A stretch of DNA of 33,489 nt from Candidatus Zixiibacteriota bacterium (GCA_030615745.1 JAUWYR010000026.1:1-33489), one strand, 5' to 3'. Shown: positions 15,780 to 24,930, counted from the first letter of the stretch. The notes: generated from the letters alone by a model not told the origin. Numbers and translations: made by a program.

Positions 15780-15879
15780 ACTAGTTTTCGCCCCGCTTTT
15801 AGCGGGACGGCTACCATTGTTTTAATTCTTGAATAGTCTCTTAGACAAAAAGTAAAAAGTTGCATATGTATCAAGAGAT

Positions 15880-17730
15880 ATGAAGAGTAAGATAATTCTT
15901 TTGGTTCTTGTTTTAATTTTTGTGATTCATTCTTTGCATTTAGATTTCACTCAGGATGATGCTTTCATATCTTTCAGGTATATAAAGAATTTTCTTTCTG
16001 GTCATGGTTTGGTCTTCAATCCGGGGGAGAGGGTAGAGGGTTATACCAATTTTTTGTTGATAATTTTTCTTTCTATTCTGGTCAAATCTGGACTGGATGT
16101 GATCTTTCTTTCCAAGGTCTTAGGGATTTTATCAGGGGCAGGGGTGATAATATTACTTTATCTTATTTCTTTAAGATATGTGGAAAGAAAATACTGGTAT
16201 TTTGCCTTGTTTCCTTCGGCGTTTTTAGTAGCTAACTCATCTTTTGCTTATTGGAGCATCAGTGGCTTGGAGACATCATTTTTTGCCTTTGGAATTTTGC
16301 TAAGCATCTGGTCATACTTTTATGATAGGAGATTAACAGTCGCCCTGTTAGCCATATCGTCTTTGATCAGGCCTGAAGGTGTTCTGATCTTTTTTATATT
16401 CATACTTTACCAGATTTTTGGGGAGAAGGAAAACTTAAAAAGATGTGCTCTATTTTTGGGTGGATACCTTTTGCTTTTGTTTCCTTATGCCGTATTCAAG
16501 TATTTTTATTATGGTGATTTATTGCCCAATACCTTCTATGCTAAAGCCGGGGTATCTTTGGAGCATTTAAAGTCTGGATTGGAATATTTTTTTAGATTTT
16601 TAAAAAATTATGGCTTTTGGGGATTAGGGTATATCATACCTGTTTATCTATATAAAAGTTTAGATAGACCACTTAAGTTTTTAGTCTGGGTTTTATTCGG
16701 CTACACCTTTTACCTCATCTTAATAGGGGGTGATGTGTTAAAGGTTCACCGGTTTTTTGTTCCGATTTTGGGCTTGGTTTATCTTTTCTTGGGTATTGTG
16801 ATAAGGCACTTCCATACCAAATTAGTTCGGAAGCCTTTATTAAAAACAGCCTTATACTCTGTAGCTATTGTAGCTCTGATCTCTACCTTTGTTTTTCCGA
16901 GAGAATGGGTTTTAAAGGTGAGATTTTATGAACAGTCGCTGGTATCTAAAATGAAATTTGTAGGGATGAATTTAAATACATATTTTGGGTCAGATTTTAC
17001 CTTAGCTGCTACTACTATTGGTGTTCTATCCTATGTTACTCCTGGCAAAGTGATCGATATGTTAGGGCTTTGTGATAGACATATTTCCCATAATCCAGAA
17101 TATATCGAAGGAATACCGCCAAGCTGGAAGGAGAGAAAATACAATGCTTGCTATGTGCTGTCACAGGATCCAGATTTCATAGTCTTCTCCACTGGAATGA
17201 AACCCTCAGCTCCAGCTGAGAGGGCACTCTATTTGCACTCTGAGTTTCGGGAGAACTATTATGTTTTTTCATTTGTTTCGGGTACACGTTTGGTTTCAGT
17301 ATTTAAGAAAAAAAATAGATATGAAAAAGAAGATAAAATCTTTACATCTGCCAAATTCGTAAATCTATATAATGAGGGGGTAAATCTCTCCTTAAGCAGA
17401 GATTACTCTGCTATTGCTAAATTCAAAGAAGCAGTGGCAGTGGGTCCTGAAGATTTTGCCTGGGCTTATGAAGAAATAGGGAGATGTTACTATAATTTAA
17501 AAGACTATTCCAATAGCAAGATATATTTAAAAAAAGCGATTCAGTTGGATGATTATTGTGTAGCTGCTCATCTCCTTTTAGGAGACATTTTTATACTTGA
17601 GAAGGAGTATGCACTTGCCTTAGAACAATATCAAAAGGCTGAATTATATAATCCCGGGATATTAGATAAAAGGGAAATGGAGAGATTGAAACGATTGGTA
17701 AAGCAAAAAGAGAATGGAGGCAAACAGTAG
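15880..17730 (+). CDS. polytopic membrane glycosyltransferase-like protein with C-terminal TPRs
   Basis: A 616-aa protein with about 9-10 membrane segments over residues 1-350, then a soluble part. The first loop carries FTQDDAFISFRYIKNFLSGHGLVFNPGERVEGYTN, the Asp-Asp loop typical of GT-C fold lipid-phosphosugar glycosyltransferases (GT39/AftB-like). The soluble region 350-490 reads like the extracytoplasmic part of that family (TIGVLSYVTPGKVIDMLGLCD). Residues about 495-605 form tetratricopeptide repeats (YNEGVNLSLSRDYSAIAKFKEAV, YEEIGRCYYNLKDYSNSK, LLGDIFILEKEYALALEQYQKA). It probably transfers a sugar from a polyprenyl carrier on the outer face of the inner membrane. The SD is weak. A truncated paralogue follows directly. 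Confidence 0.75.
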   Translation: MKSKIILLVLVLIFVIHSLHLDFTQDDAFISFRYIKNFLSGHGLVFNPGERVEGYTNFLLIIFLSILVKSGLDVIFLSKVLGILSGAGVIILLYLISLRYVERKYWYFALFPSAFLVANSSFAYWSISGLETSFFAFGILLSIWSYFYDRRLTVALLAISSLIRPEGVLIFFIFILYQIFGEKENLKRCALFLGGYLLLLFPYAVFKYFYYGDLLPNTFYAKAGVSLEHLKSGLEYFFRFLKNYGFWGLGYIIPVYLYKSLDRPLKFLVWVLFGYTFYLILIGGDVLKVHRFFVPILGLVYLFLGIVIRHFHTKLVRKPLLKTALYSVAIVALISTFVFPREWVLKVRFYEQSLVSKMKFVGMNLNTYFGSDFTLAATTIGVLSYVTPGKVIDMLGLCDRHISHNPEYIEGIPPSWKERKYNACYVLSQDPDFIVFSTGMKPSAPAERALYLHSEFRENYYVFSFVSGTRLVSVFKKKNRYEKEDKIFTSAKFVNLYNEGVNLSLSRDYSAIAKFKEAVAVGPEDFAWAYEEIGRCYYNLKDYSNSKIYLKKAIQLDDYCVAAHLLLGDIFILEKEYALALEQYQKAELYNPGILDKREMERLKRLVKQKENGGKQ

Positions 17731-17749
17731 AAGGTAACTAAATGGAGAT

Positions 17750-17917
17750 ATGAAGGAAAAATTAGTCATCTTAGCGCTTTTGACGATTTTTGTTGTTCAC
17801 GCTTTGTGCTTGAACTTCACTCAGGATGATGCTTTCATATCTTTCAGGTATATAAAGAATTTTCTTTCTGATTATGAAGATCGGTTGTGCGCTGTGGTCG
17901 GCGGACATATTAGATGA
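17750..17917 (+). pseudogene. truncated copy of the upstream glycosyltransferase N-terminus
   Basis: An ATG-started frame of 55 codons whose first 41 residues match the start of the preceding gene, through FTQDDAFISFRYIKNFLS. It then diverges and stops after 14 unrelated residues. At DNA level 17816-17870 is identical to 15946-16000 over 55 bases, while the codons before it are diverged. It is what is left of a tandem paralogue whose body has been lost. Confidence 0.8.
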
Positions 17918-17923
17918 AGACTT

Positions 17924-18187
17924 ATGAGTAATCTATCCGAAAGTTTTTTGGAATTGGATGAAAGGATCGGGGCTGGAGTGGTTTTTGGTCCAAAGGTTAA
18001 AATAAAGCCTCTGTGGTTCTGGTGGAGAGGTAGAAAATATCAGGTTAAAAAGATAACTTATACCTGGAAAACCAAAAAGGGGAGGGCAACTTTATATCAC
18101 TTCGCAGTTATAGATGAAAATGATAACCTTTTTGAGCTTTGCTATAACAGTGAGAGCCTGGTGTGGAAAATTTTAAGCTCTGCGTAG
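17924..18187 (+). CDS. DUF6504-like small protein upstream of dinB
   Basis: An 87-aa soluble protein with central WFWWRGRKYQVKKITYTWKT and C-terminal AVIDENDNLFELCYNSESLVWKI. The pattern of a WRGR-Y-V strand, a W, and a final L-Y-x-x-x-x-W strand resembles DUF6504, a small beta domain I recall next to or fused to Y-family polymerases (ImuB/DinB). Function unknown; a nucleic-acid or polymerase accessory role is inferred from context. The SD is weak (GAAG). A 17-codon frame beginning at 17874 ends at 17927, overlapping this start in ATGA. dinB follows 143 bases later, after GC-rich hairpin repeats. Confidence 0.55.
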   Translation: MSNLSESFLELDERIGAGVVFGPKVKIKPLWFWWRGRKYQVKKITYTWKTKKGRATLYHFAVIDENDNLFELCYNSESLVWKILSSA

Positions 18188-18270
18188 GGGCGGGGCTTAT
18201 CTCAGACAAACCCGCGTAGGGGCAGGGTCGTCAAGATCCTTCGGACTTGTCCCCGCCCGAAGTATGATAG

Positions 18271-18289
18271 GCGGGGCACCTTGCCCCGC
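18271..18289. repeat. GC-rich hairpin before dinB
   Basis: GCGGGGCA (18271-18278) and TGCCCCGC (18282-18289) form a perfect 8-bp stem with loop CCT. The same spacer has two GCGTAGGGGC(G/A)GGG copies (18181-18195 and 18212-18226). No T-tract. Confidence 0.55.
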
Positions 18290-18330
18290 AATCCTCAAAT
18301 GCATAGGTGTAAGAAACTAAAGAAGTAAAG

Positions 18331-19578
18331 ATGAAAGATTCGAGGGGTCCTTTAAAAAGAGTGATAGCTCATGTGGATATGAATGCTTTTTTTGCCTCAG
18401 TGGAGCAAAAACATAATCCCCATCTAAAAGGGAAGCCGGTTTTGGTTTGTGGCAACCCGGATGGTAGATCAGTGGTTGCCACTGCTTCCTACGAAGCAAG
18501 AGCTTACGGGGTTAAAACAGGGATGAGTTTGTGGGAGGCAAAAAGACTTTGTCCTAATGCGGTTTTGGTGCAATGCGACCCTGAGAAATATGTCTACACC
18601 TCGATGAAGCTTTTGTCAATCTACAAAATCTTCACTCCGAAAGTCGAGGCTTTCTCTGTGGATGAAGCATTTTTAGACCTCACCGGAACTCAGAGGCTTT
18701 TCGGCTCACCTGAAGAGATTGCCAGAAAGATAAAAAAGAGGATAAAAAAAGAGCTTGGACTTTTATGCTCAATAGGGATTGGCTCTAACAAGCTTTTAGC
18801 AAAATTAGCCAGCGACCTAAAAAAACCAGATGGCCTGGTGTGTCTTTCAGATGAAGAAGTTCCTCAAATTTTTGAAAAGCTCTCTGTTTCTTCTTTGTGC
18901 GGGATCGGTCCAAAACTTTCCTCTTATTTGAATAAATTGGGCATTCACACCTGCGGTGACCTGAAAAGGTATCCAAAAGAGGTTTTGGAAAAAAAGTTCG
19001 GTAAGGTCGGTCTTTATCTTTCTAATATGGGAAAAGGGATAGGTGATGATGAGGTTTTATTCTACTATCAGTCCGAGCCTATAAAATCTGTTGGTCATTC
19101 ACAGACTCTAAATGAGGATGCTTATTCTTTCGATGTGATAGAGAAACTTATTTTTCAATTGTCTGAGCAGGTGGGAGAAAGGTTGAGACATTATGGTTAT
19201 AAGGGGAGGACTGTTTGTTTAACTTTACGCTATTCCGACTTCTCAACTTTTTCCAAACAGAAGACTTTAAAGAGGTTTATCTGGGATGGAAGGGATATTT
19301 ACAAAGAGGCAATGAAGATCTTCGGGGTGTTGTATAATGGTTTTTATGGGATCAGGTTAGCCGGAGTTAGTGTCTCCAACCTGGTAAAAGAGAGTTTTCA
19401 GTTAAGCTTATTTGAAAAGGAGAGAAAAAAAGAGAAATTGCTTAAGACCATCGACAGAATAAACCAAAGGTATGGTGATTTCACCATAACCTGGGCAAGG
19501 CTTTTGGAGAAATCAAAAGGTGGTAATGTGATTCCACCCTCCTGGAGGCCGACAAAAAATCTTGTGAGCGTAAATTAA
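18331..19578 (+). CDS. dinB: DNA polymerase IV (Y-family translesion polymerase)
   Basis: A 415-aa translesion polymerase. The catalytic metal ligands are visible: Asp16 in HVDMNAFFASVEQ and Asp111/Glu112 in FSVDEAFLDLTG. YEARAYGVKTGMSLWEAKRLCP is the standard palm/fingers segment, and SIGIGSNKLLAKLASDLKKPDGL with GIGPKLSSYLNKLGI gives the thumb helix-hairpin-helix. The little-finger domain spans about 240-350. QLSLF at residues 357-361 is a beta-clamp-binding motif, placed before a roughly 55-residue tail rather than at the very end. I see no TGCAC-N4-GTGCA box upstream, so direct LexA control is not evident. A diverged duplicate of its 3' end lies at 22024-22107. Confidence 0.96.
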   Translation: MKDSRGPLKRVIAHVDMNAFFASVEQKHNPHLKGKPVLVCGNPDGRSVVATASYEARAYGVKTGMSLWEAKRLCPNAVLVQCDPEKYVYTSMKLLSIYKIFTPKVEAFSVDEAFLDLTGTQRLFGSPEEIARKIKKRIKKELGLLCSIGIGSNKLLAKLASDLKKPDGLVCLSDEEVPQIFEKLSVSSLCGIGPKLSSYLNKLGIHTCGDLKRYPKEVLEKKFGKVGLYLSNMGKGIGDDEVLFYYQSEPIKSVGHSQTLNEDAYSFDVIEKLIFQLSEQVGERLRHYGYKGRTVCLTLRYSDFSTFSKQKTLKRFIWDGRDIYKEAMKIFGVLYNGFYGIRLAGVSVSNLVKESFQLSLFEKERKKEKLLKTIDRINQRYGDFTITWARLLEKSKGGNVIPPSWRPTKNLVSVN

Positions 19579-19835
19579 AAACTTACCTTATATCTGTTTA
19601 ATCTGTTGGGAAACATCTCTCTAATCTGTTGAAACTATTCAACCCTCGTATCATAGGTTGTCACTAACCTGTGATAACACACTTTGAGACAACGTGTGTT
19701 ACTGAGAAACTTCTTATCTCTTCTATCCGGTGACCAATCTATTAGGGAGAATAAAAGAGCCACCTCACACCATAGTAAAAAAGGTGCAGGCTCGAAAAGA
19801 ATCTATGCAGTAAGAATTTGCCCCAGCCATCAGGA
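19579..19835. other. convergent intergenic region with inverted repeats
   Basis: Between the stops of dinB and the M14 gene. It holds a CTGTTTAATCTGTTGGGAA repeat copy (about 19597-19640), an 11-bp near-perfect inverted repeat TATCATAGGTT/AACCTGTGATA and AACACAC/GTGTGTT. No clear T-tailed terminator for either gene. Confidence 0.5.
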
Positions 19836-21857
19836 CTAATATTCACATGGACATTCCTCAATAGGAACTGGAGGAGGACCACTTTTTAAAAGATAATTGG
19901 CTAGATATATCACATCTCCCAGATCGATTTCACAGTCGCAATTTACGTCGCCGGCTTCAAGTGGATCAGGAAAAGCACCGCCTTTCAAAAGATAATTAGC
20001 AAGATAAATCACATCTCCTAAGTCCACCTTCAAGTCAGCGTTTACATCCCCCGGAATAAATTCCGACACCTTGGGATGGGTGATTGCGTCAATATCACAA
20101 CCAGGATACCACTCGGTGGCGCTTCCATCATTATCATCTGTGATTTTGAGATATCTGATGGTATCTGTAGAGAGGGAGGAGATGTCAAATGAGGTGGTGC
20201 CATATCCATCACCTATATAGTACCAGCTTCCTCCATAGGGGAGGTTGCTCCAGTATACATAGTATCCATCAGAGGTGGGTCCAACCTCATGGACAGTAAA
20301 ATCTTCTCCGTCGATGTCCACTATGGGGGTGCTTTCACCCATATCCACCTCAATATGACCTCCTTTTCCTAAAGAGACGAAGATCCCATCCGGAAACCCT
20401 AAAACCGCGGAGGCGTTGGTAGGATTGTTTTGATATTGATAGGGCCAGTAATAAGGATCATAAAAATAGCAGGAGATAATATGTGTGGCAAAAAGCTCTA
20501 AAGCAGGTTTCAGGGCCACATTCAAGATGGTAGGGAAGCCCCCGTTTACCTTCACCTCGGAGATGGTGGTATCTTGATATCCGTTAGCAGAGAATTTTAA
20601 AGTATAGGTGCCTGACAGAAGATTCTTCTGATAGTCACCCACTATCGGATCGGTGAAAATCGGCTGTCCCAGTTCCATACACCTTATCATTGCTTTTAGA
20701 GGTTCTCCATTAGCGGCATCGGTTACTATTCCCCTGACTCCTTGATCTGTTCTCTCCATCATCGCCAATATGGCGTCTCTGTTCAAATTCCAGACATCGG
20801 GAATGTCGTAATTGTCGGTTTCAATGGTGGCATCTATGTCTCCCCTTGAGCCATAGCTCCAATCGTTACAATCTCCGTAGGTTTGATACCACTCATATCC
20901 TTCCACCACCCAATAGTTGTTATAAGAACCATATTCTTCAGAGATGTTCACAATAAAAGCACTATCTGCTACCGGGAAATCTTTGTAGTTCCATACGTGG
21001 TTTACTATGTCGCCAGAGGTGTGAAAGGATAAGGAAATAGAAAAGTTGTTTTTCATTGCATGTTCTCTGATGGTTTTTGTCTCAGGCTGAGAGAAAATAT
21101 CTGGCGTTATAAAATTCCACATGTAACCATAATCTCTGTTAAGGTCCACCCAATTAGCATTATATCTTGACCCGGCAGTCCTTCCATCTGGATTCATCAT
21201 TGGGATGATCCATATCTCAAGATCATTCACCAGATGCATTACCTGAGGATTAGAACCATAGTTATCTGTGAGATACTCAAGCATAAGGAGTGGTATCTCC
21301 ACGGACATAAATTCATTCCCATGATGACATCCGATAATCCTGAATTCCGGCTCGTCCTCCTCCAGAACTGGATTATCGCTTACCTTAGCTCCAAGAATCA
21401 TTCTTCCCAGAACTGAATAACCTAAGGTGTCTAAAATCAATATGTCAGGATGGTTCAGAGCTGCCTGTTCCATCTCCGCTACCATGTCGGAATAGGAGTG
21501 AAACTGACGGTCCCAATCCGTACCAAAAAGTGCAATGTTTCTCTCTTGGGGAGTCCAGAAGACAACCTCTACATTATACCCCTTTGCTAATAAATCATCC
21601 AATTGCTCAGAGTTGATGACCACATCCACCCAGTTGGGTCCAGTCGCATCGACATCCAGCCCCTTCTCTTTTAAAAGATTTCCCTTCTCCTGGATAGAGC
21701 TTACCCAAACACGAGCGTAAATCTCTTCAAAAGCCATTGCCTTAGAAGTTTGCCATAAAATAACCGAGCTTAGAACTAAACTGAAAATCAAAATAGATTT
21801 CAAGCTCATTGCGATTTTCCTTACAGGGATGATGAATAGTCGGACTAATTCCATCAT
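19836..21857 (-). CDS. secreted M14 zinc carboxypeptidase with dockerin
   Basis: A 673-aa exported metallopeptidase. The ATG at 21857 and the ATG at 21809 (Met17, which begins a cleaner signal peptide) both have AAGGA upstream; I keep the longer form. The M14 catalytic domain (about 115-375) shows zinc ligands His179 and Glu182 in CHHGNE and His279 in SLSFHTSG, substrate Arg226 in MNPDGR, the pair Asn240-Arg241 in DLNRDYG, and catalytic Glu346 in DATIETDN. A carboxypeptidase regulatory-like domain follows (RGIVTDAANGEPLKA, about 374-455), then a discoidin-like beta region (about 470-600). A two-repeat type I dockerin closes the protein (about 606-673; DVIYLANYLLKGG twice). It should trim peptides outside the cell. 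The gene is bracketed by dinB and a dinB 3'-end remnant. Confidence 0.93.
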   Translation of the reverse strand: MMELVRLFIIPVRKIAMSLKSILIFSLVLSSVILWQTSKAMAFEEIYARVWVSSIQEKGNLLKEKGLDVDATGPNWVDVVINSEQLDDLLAKGYNVEVVFWTPQERNIALFGTDWDRQFHSYSDMVAEMEQAALNHPDILILDTLGYSVLGRMILGAKVSDNPVLEEDEPEFRIIGCHHGNEFMSVEIPLLMLEYLTDNYGSNPQVMHLVNDLEIWIIPMMNPDGRTAGSRYNANWVDLNRDYGYMWNFITPDIFSQPETKTIREHAMKNNFSISLSFHTSGDIVNHVWNYKDFPVADSAFIVNISEEYGSYNNYWVVEGYEWYQTYGDCNDWSYGSRGDIDATIETDNYDIPDVWNLNRDAILAMMERTDQGVRGIVTDAANGEPLKAMIRCMELGQPIFTDPIVGDYQKNLLSGTYTLKFSANGYQDTTISEVKVNGGFPTILNVALKPALELFATHIISCYFYDPYYWPYQYQNNPTNASAVLGFPDGIFVSLGKGGHIEVDMGESTPIVDIDGEDFTVHEVGPTSDGYYVYWSNLPYGGSWYYIGDGYGTTSFDISSLSTDTIRYLKITDDNDGSATEWYPGCDIDAITHPKVSEFIPGDVNADLKVDLGDVIYLANYLLKGGAFPDPLEAGDVNCDCEIDLGDVIYLANYLLKSGPPPVPIEECPCEY

Positions 21858-21920
21858 AGACTATCCTTAGGTTTCAACTCGAGTTATCCTTACAGTCCTA
21901 TTAATTCTCTATCTAACTAT

Positions 21921-21948
21921 AAAATATGCAAAAAACCGCTTTTGTCAA
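21921..21948 (-). promoter_or_regulatory. promoter of the M14 carboxypeptidase gene
   Basis: On the minus strand TTGACA (21943-21948), a 16-base spacer and TATTTT (21921-21926) lie about 65 bases before the first ATG. Confidence 0.55.
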
Positions 21949-22023
21949 TTGTTTTTATAAGAAGGTTTCTGTGAAAAACAATAAAATTTTGCTGAGAGAG
22001 GTGTATGCACTATGAACTGGATA

Positions 22024-22107
22024 ATGGTTTTTAAAGTATATTTCTTTATCATAACCTGGGCAAGGCTTTTGGAAAAATCAAAAGGTGGAAATGTTATTCG
22101 ACCCTAG
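22024..22107 (+). pseudogene. remnant of a second dinB 3' end
   Basis: 22050-22105 matches dinB 19485-19540 at 52 of 56 positions, in the same reading frame (ITWARLLEKSKGGNV). Of the four differences, three are at third codon positions and silent. It then meets TAG at 22105-22107. Silent differences point to a paralogue that diverged under selection before being lost, not a recent copy. Confidence 0.75.
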
Positions 22108-22282
22108 CAAACATCTTTGTCCTCATCTTCTAATTTTTGGAGACAAATGTGGTCCCTCCTCACATAACTCTCTCAAAAATTACAAAAGTCTCAAAACCTA
22201 TCTACGCGAAAAATAGCGTTTTTTAAACTTTGTCAAGCCAAATTTTAGACAAATTCGCATTAAAAGTAGGTCAAGTTGAGCC

Positions 22283-22319
22283 AAAAAAGCTGGGGCAGGG
22301 GTCTAATACCTGCCCCAGC
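22283..22319 (-). terminator. terminator of the BNR-like dockerin gene
   Basis: A perfect 11-bp stem, 22289-22299 with 22309-22319, and a 9-nt loop. On the minus strand it is followed by six Ts (22283-22288). It lies 38 bases after the stop. Confidence 0.88.
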
Positions 22320-22356
22320 AAAAAATGTCCAAAGGTGTAACTATTGATTTTTGGTT

Positions 22357-24885
22357 TCAGTTACAAGGTGGTGGACCACCTTTAAGCAGATAGTTAGCTA
22401 AGTAAATGACGTCACCAAGATTTATCTTATCATCACAGTTCACATCTCCAGATTCTAAAGGCTGGGGCTCTGGTCCGCCTTTTAGCAAATAATTTGCCAG
22501 ATATATAACATCAGATAAGTTTATCTTCCAGTCGCCGTTAGCATCTCCTTTCAAATACTCGACAGAGTTATAGATGAAAGTATCAGGCTCATCTGGAGAA
22601 GGAGATGGTTGATTATCTGCCAAAAGTACCATGTCGCTCCCATCGATCCTTACCCCTAAGTCGTACTCACCGGTATCAGCTGGTTCAGCCACAACTTCAA
22701 TTAGATAATCACCAACTAAACGATTGGGCATAGTGACTAAGTCATCTAAATCTCCATCGTCGTTTAAATCTTGAGTGGTATCATAAGTTGCATCCGGGAT
22801 GGTGTTGAAATCTATACCAATGGAAGCACCAATTGGATCGATGATAATTAAATCTACTGGTGAGTAAGCTGCTACTACCAAGGTATCAGTCAAAAAGGAT
22901 TGATCAGAAACCATCACTTTGACAGGGATATAGACGCTATCGTTTCCTCCCTCATCATTCGACATGATTCGAATCGTGTCTACCAACAAAGTCTCAGCAT
23001 AAGTAAAAGCATCGATGGTCACCTCAATAAATTTCGGGCAAGCACCTTCTGGCAAAGAAAAACTGGTAGGCCGTAGATCAAGCCAATCAGCAGTTTCGAT
23101 CAAATTACCCATTAAGGTAGTAGTTCCAATATTTCTTATCCAAAAAGTCTCAACCGTTGTGCCACCGTTTTCAACAGCAAGCCAAAATTCCTTTGGAGCC
23201 CAATCGATTCGTGCTACAGCAGACACTGTAAGAGTATCCACCTTTTCTTTCTTATACATCACATAATTTTCTGTATAGATAACCCCCTGCTCCTCATCAA
23301 CTACACCTGCATCCCTGTCCAATATGTACTGGATATGCATAAAGCTGTCCACCCGGGTTGCTAAGGAGGGCCAGGCCTCGGAGTCACAATTACCAGCAGG
23401 GCACCCAGGAGACGGTGTTTGGGTAAGGTTTTTTGGCGTATGCCAGGTAAGACCGAGATTGGTGGAGAAGGAGAAATAAAGCTCCCCATTGCTATACCCA
23501 GAAGCTGATAGGTCATCATCGTCAAACTGTTGCCATACACAGAATAGCCAGCCCTGTTTTTCTGACCCAGGAATTCCAATACCTACACTCATCTTGGATA
23601 TAAGCCTGTTCCAAGCCCAGGGATTGGTGTGAGTTCCATCTGACTTGCGAGTCGCCACCACAGTATACCTCACTGTGTCATCGCCAGGACATACCAGCTC
23701 TATATTCGGGCTCCAGTGCATCAACTTAACATCATAGGGGTCATATTTTCCAATCGCCTCCCTCAGATAGTGAGCATTCCAGAAAATATGAAGATTGTGA
23801 TCTAAATCATAAACACCAGCAAGGTCACAATAAGTCCTGTAAGGGTCATTCGATTTCCATCTGGTGATATTGGTATAGGTAAAATCACCAAAGGTATCTG
23901 CATGAATCCAGTCATTCCCACAGCTATCCGACTCAATATACCAGACATCCTGGGCAATTTGGCACTGAGAAGTGTCGTCAGAAACAGGCCAGTTTTCAGT
24001 CCACTTTGTCCAGACCAGAGCTACTTTCTTGGAGTGTGGGTCTGTTGTTACAATATAGCTTTCACATGAAGTGTGGTCGAGATAAGAAACCAAAGAACCG
24101 GGTTGGCAGAACTGGTCTGCGGTAATATAATAAGGTCCTCTTCCTGGACCCTCACATCTTAAAAGGTTCCCTTCTGGAGTACAACGAACATAGCCTATAG
24201 GATATGTCCCATGTGCAATTATACCTTCAAGTGCCAGAACATGAATATTACCGCAGGAATCTATACCTCCGTGAGGCCACATCCCTGCTTCCTCCATCGT
24301 CTCAGTAGAGTCAGGTATATCATATAGCACAAATTCGCCTGCACCTGGAGTAGCAGATGTGTCTATGGCGATCATGGTTCTCCTGGGACTTGGCTCAGGA
24401 TATTTTGCTGCGGTGGTATGATAAATCACAGCAATATGACTGTCCAAGAAAATATCAAGACCAGCAAATCCAGTAGAAACACTATCAACTGCGACCTTAT
24501 TTTGCCAGCTACCACCTGTATCATTATATCTGTAATTTACATAACGCGAGACTGGAGGTTCAGCAGGCCATTCCGTCCAGCAGAAATGCTGTCCATTGAT
24601 TCCACCCTGGTAATCGTTGGCTATCATCTTCGGCATTGAGCAAGGTTGCTGAGGTTCATACCAAGTGGTGCCGACAATGGCATCCGCAGTAGGTCTGAAC
24701 GAACTCGGAACATAACCTGTTGGTGACTTTAACAAATATTGCGAAATATAATTCTCCGGTGTAGAGTCAATCGGCTTCAAAAGCTCAGATTTCCGAACAG
24801 TAGATTTCTCAGCAAAAGCAAAACCAAAAACCAGAACCGAAAATACCAAGAAGAAAGCAAAAACTAACAAAACTTTTCTTGACAT
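22357..24885 (-). CDS. large secreted BNR-propeller-like protein with BACON-like domain and dockerin
   Basis: An 842-aa exported protein. The frame is open 19 codons further upstream, but the ATG at 24885 has AGGAGG 6 bases before it and opens a clean signal peptide (MSRKVLLVFAFFLVFSVLVFGFAFA), so I take that start. Residues about 45-560 are rich in Trp, Asp and Gly and contain sialidase/BNR-type pieces (GELYFSFSTNLGLTWHTPKNLT, KVALVWTKWTENWP, NLHIFWNAHYLREA), suggesting a six-bladed propeller; catalytic sialidase arginines are not obvious. About 565-680 is a BACON/ASH-like beta domain (WLDLRPTSFSLPEG). A two-repeat dockerin (about 775-842) ends the protein. The substrate is unknown. It would be surface-exposed or released, possibly a binding or glycan-processing component. 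Confidence 0.8.
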   Translation of the reverse strand: MSRKVLLVFAFFLVFSVLVFGFAFAEKSTVRKSELLKPIDSTPENYISQYLLKSPTGYVPSSFRPTADAIVGTTWYEPQQPCSMPKMIANDYQGGINGQHFCWTEWPAEPPVSRYVNYRYNDTGGSWQNKVAVDSVSTGFAGLDIFLDSHIAVIYHTTAAKYPEPSPRRTMIAIDTSATPGAGEFVLYDIPDSTETMEEAGMWPHGGIDSCGNIHVLALEGIIAHGTYPIGYVRCTPEGNLLRCEGPGRGPYYITADQFCQPGSLVSYLDHTSCESYIVTTDPHSKKVALVWTKWTENWPVSDDTSQCQIAQDVWYIESDSCGNDWIHADTFGDFTYTNITRWKSNDPYRTYCDLAGVYDLDHNLHIFWNAHYLREAIGKYDPYDVKLMHWSPNIELVCPGDDTVRYTVVATRKSDGTHTNPWAWNRLISKMSVGIGIPGSEKQGWLFCVWQQFDDDDLSASGYSNGELYFSFSTNLGLTWHTPKNLTQTPSPGCPAGNCDSEAWPSLATRVDSFMHIQYILDRDAGVVDEEQGVIYTENYVMYKKEKVDTLTVSAVARIDWAPKEFWLAVENGGTTVETFWIRNIGTTTLMGNLIETADWLDLRPTSFSLPEGACPKFIEVTIDAFTYAETLLVDTIRIMSNDEGGNDSVYIPVKVMVSDQSFLTDTLVVAAYSPVDLIIIDPIGASIGIDFNTIPDATYDTTQDLNDDGDLDDLVTMPNRLVGDYLIEVVAEPADTGEYDLGVRIDGSDMVLLADNQPSPSPDEPDTFIYNSVEYLKGDANGDWKINLSDVIYLANYLLKGGPEPQPLESGDVNCDDKINLGDVIYLANYLLKGGPPPCN

Positions 24886-24900
24886 CTCTGCCTCCTCTCT

Positions 24901-24930
24901 GTTAGGTTGATATAAAAAGGTTAACCTAAC
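24901..24930 (-). promoter_or_regulatory. inverted repeat in the leader of the BNR-like gene
   Basis: GTTAGGTT (24901-24908) and AACCTAAC (24923-24930) form a perfect 8-bp inverted repeat with a 14-base centre, 16 bases before the chosen start codon. It could be an operator or an mRNA hairpin. Confidence 0.35.

Noticed and set aside
17874-17927. 17-codon ORF overlapping the DUF6504-like start in ATGA
   Set aside because: Too short, no SD before it, begins inside the glycosyltransferase remnant; a leader peptide cannot be distinguished from chance.
18188-18330. LexA box before dinB
   Set aside because: No TGCNC-N4-GTGCA or similar palindrome found in the spacer; only GC-rich hairpin repeats.
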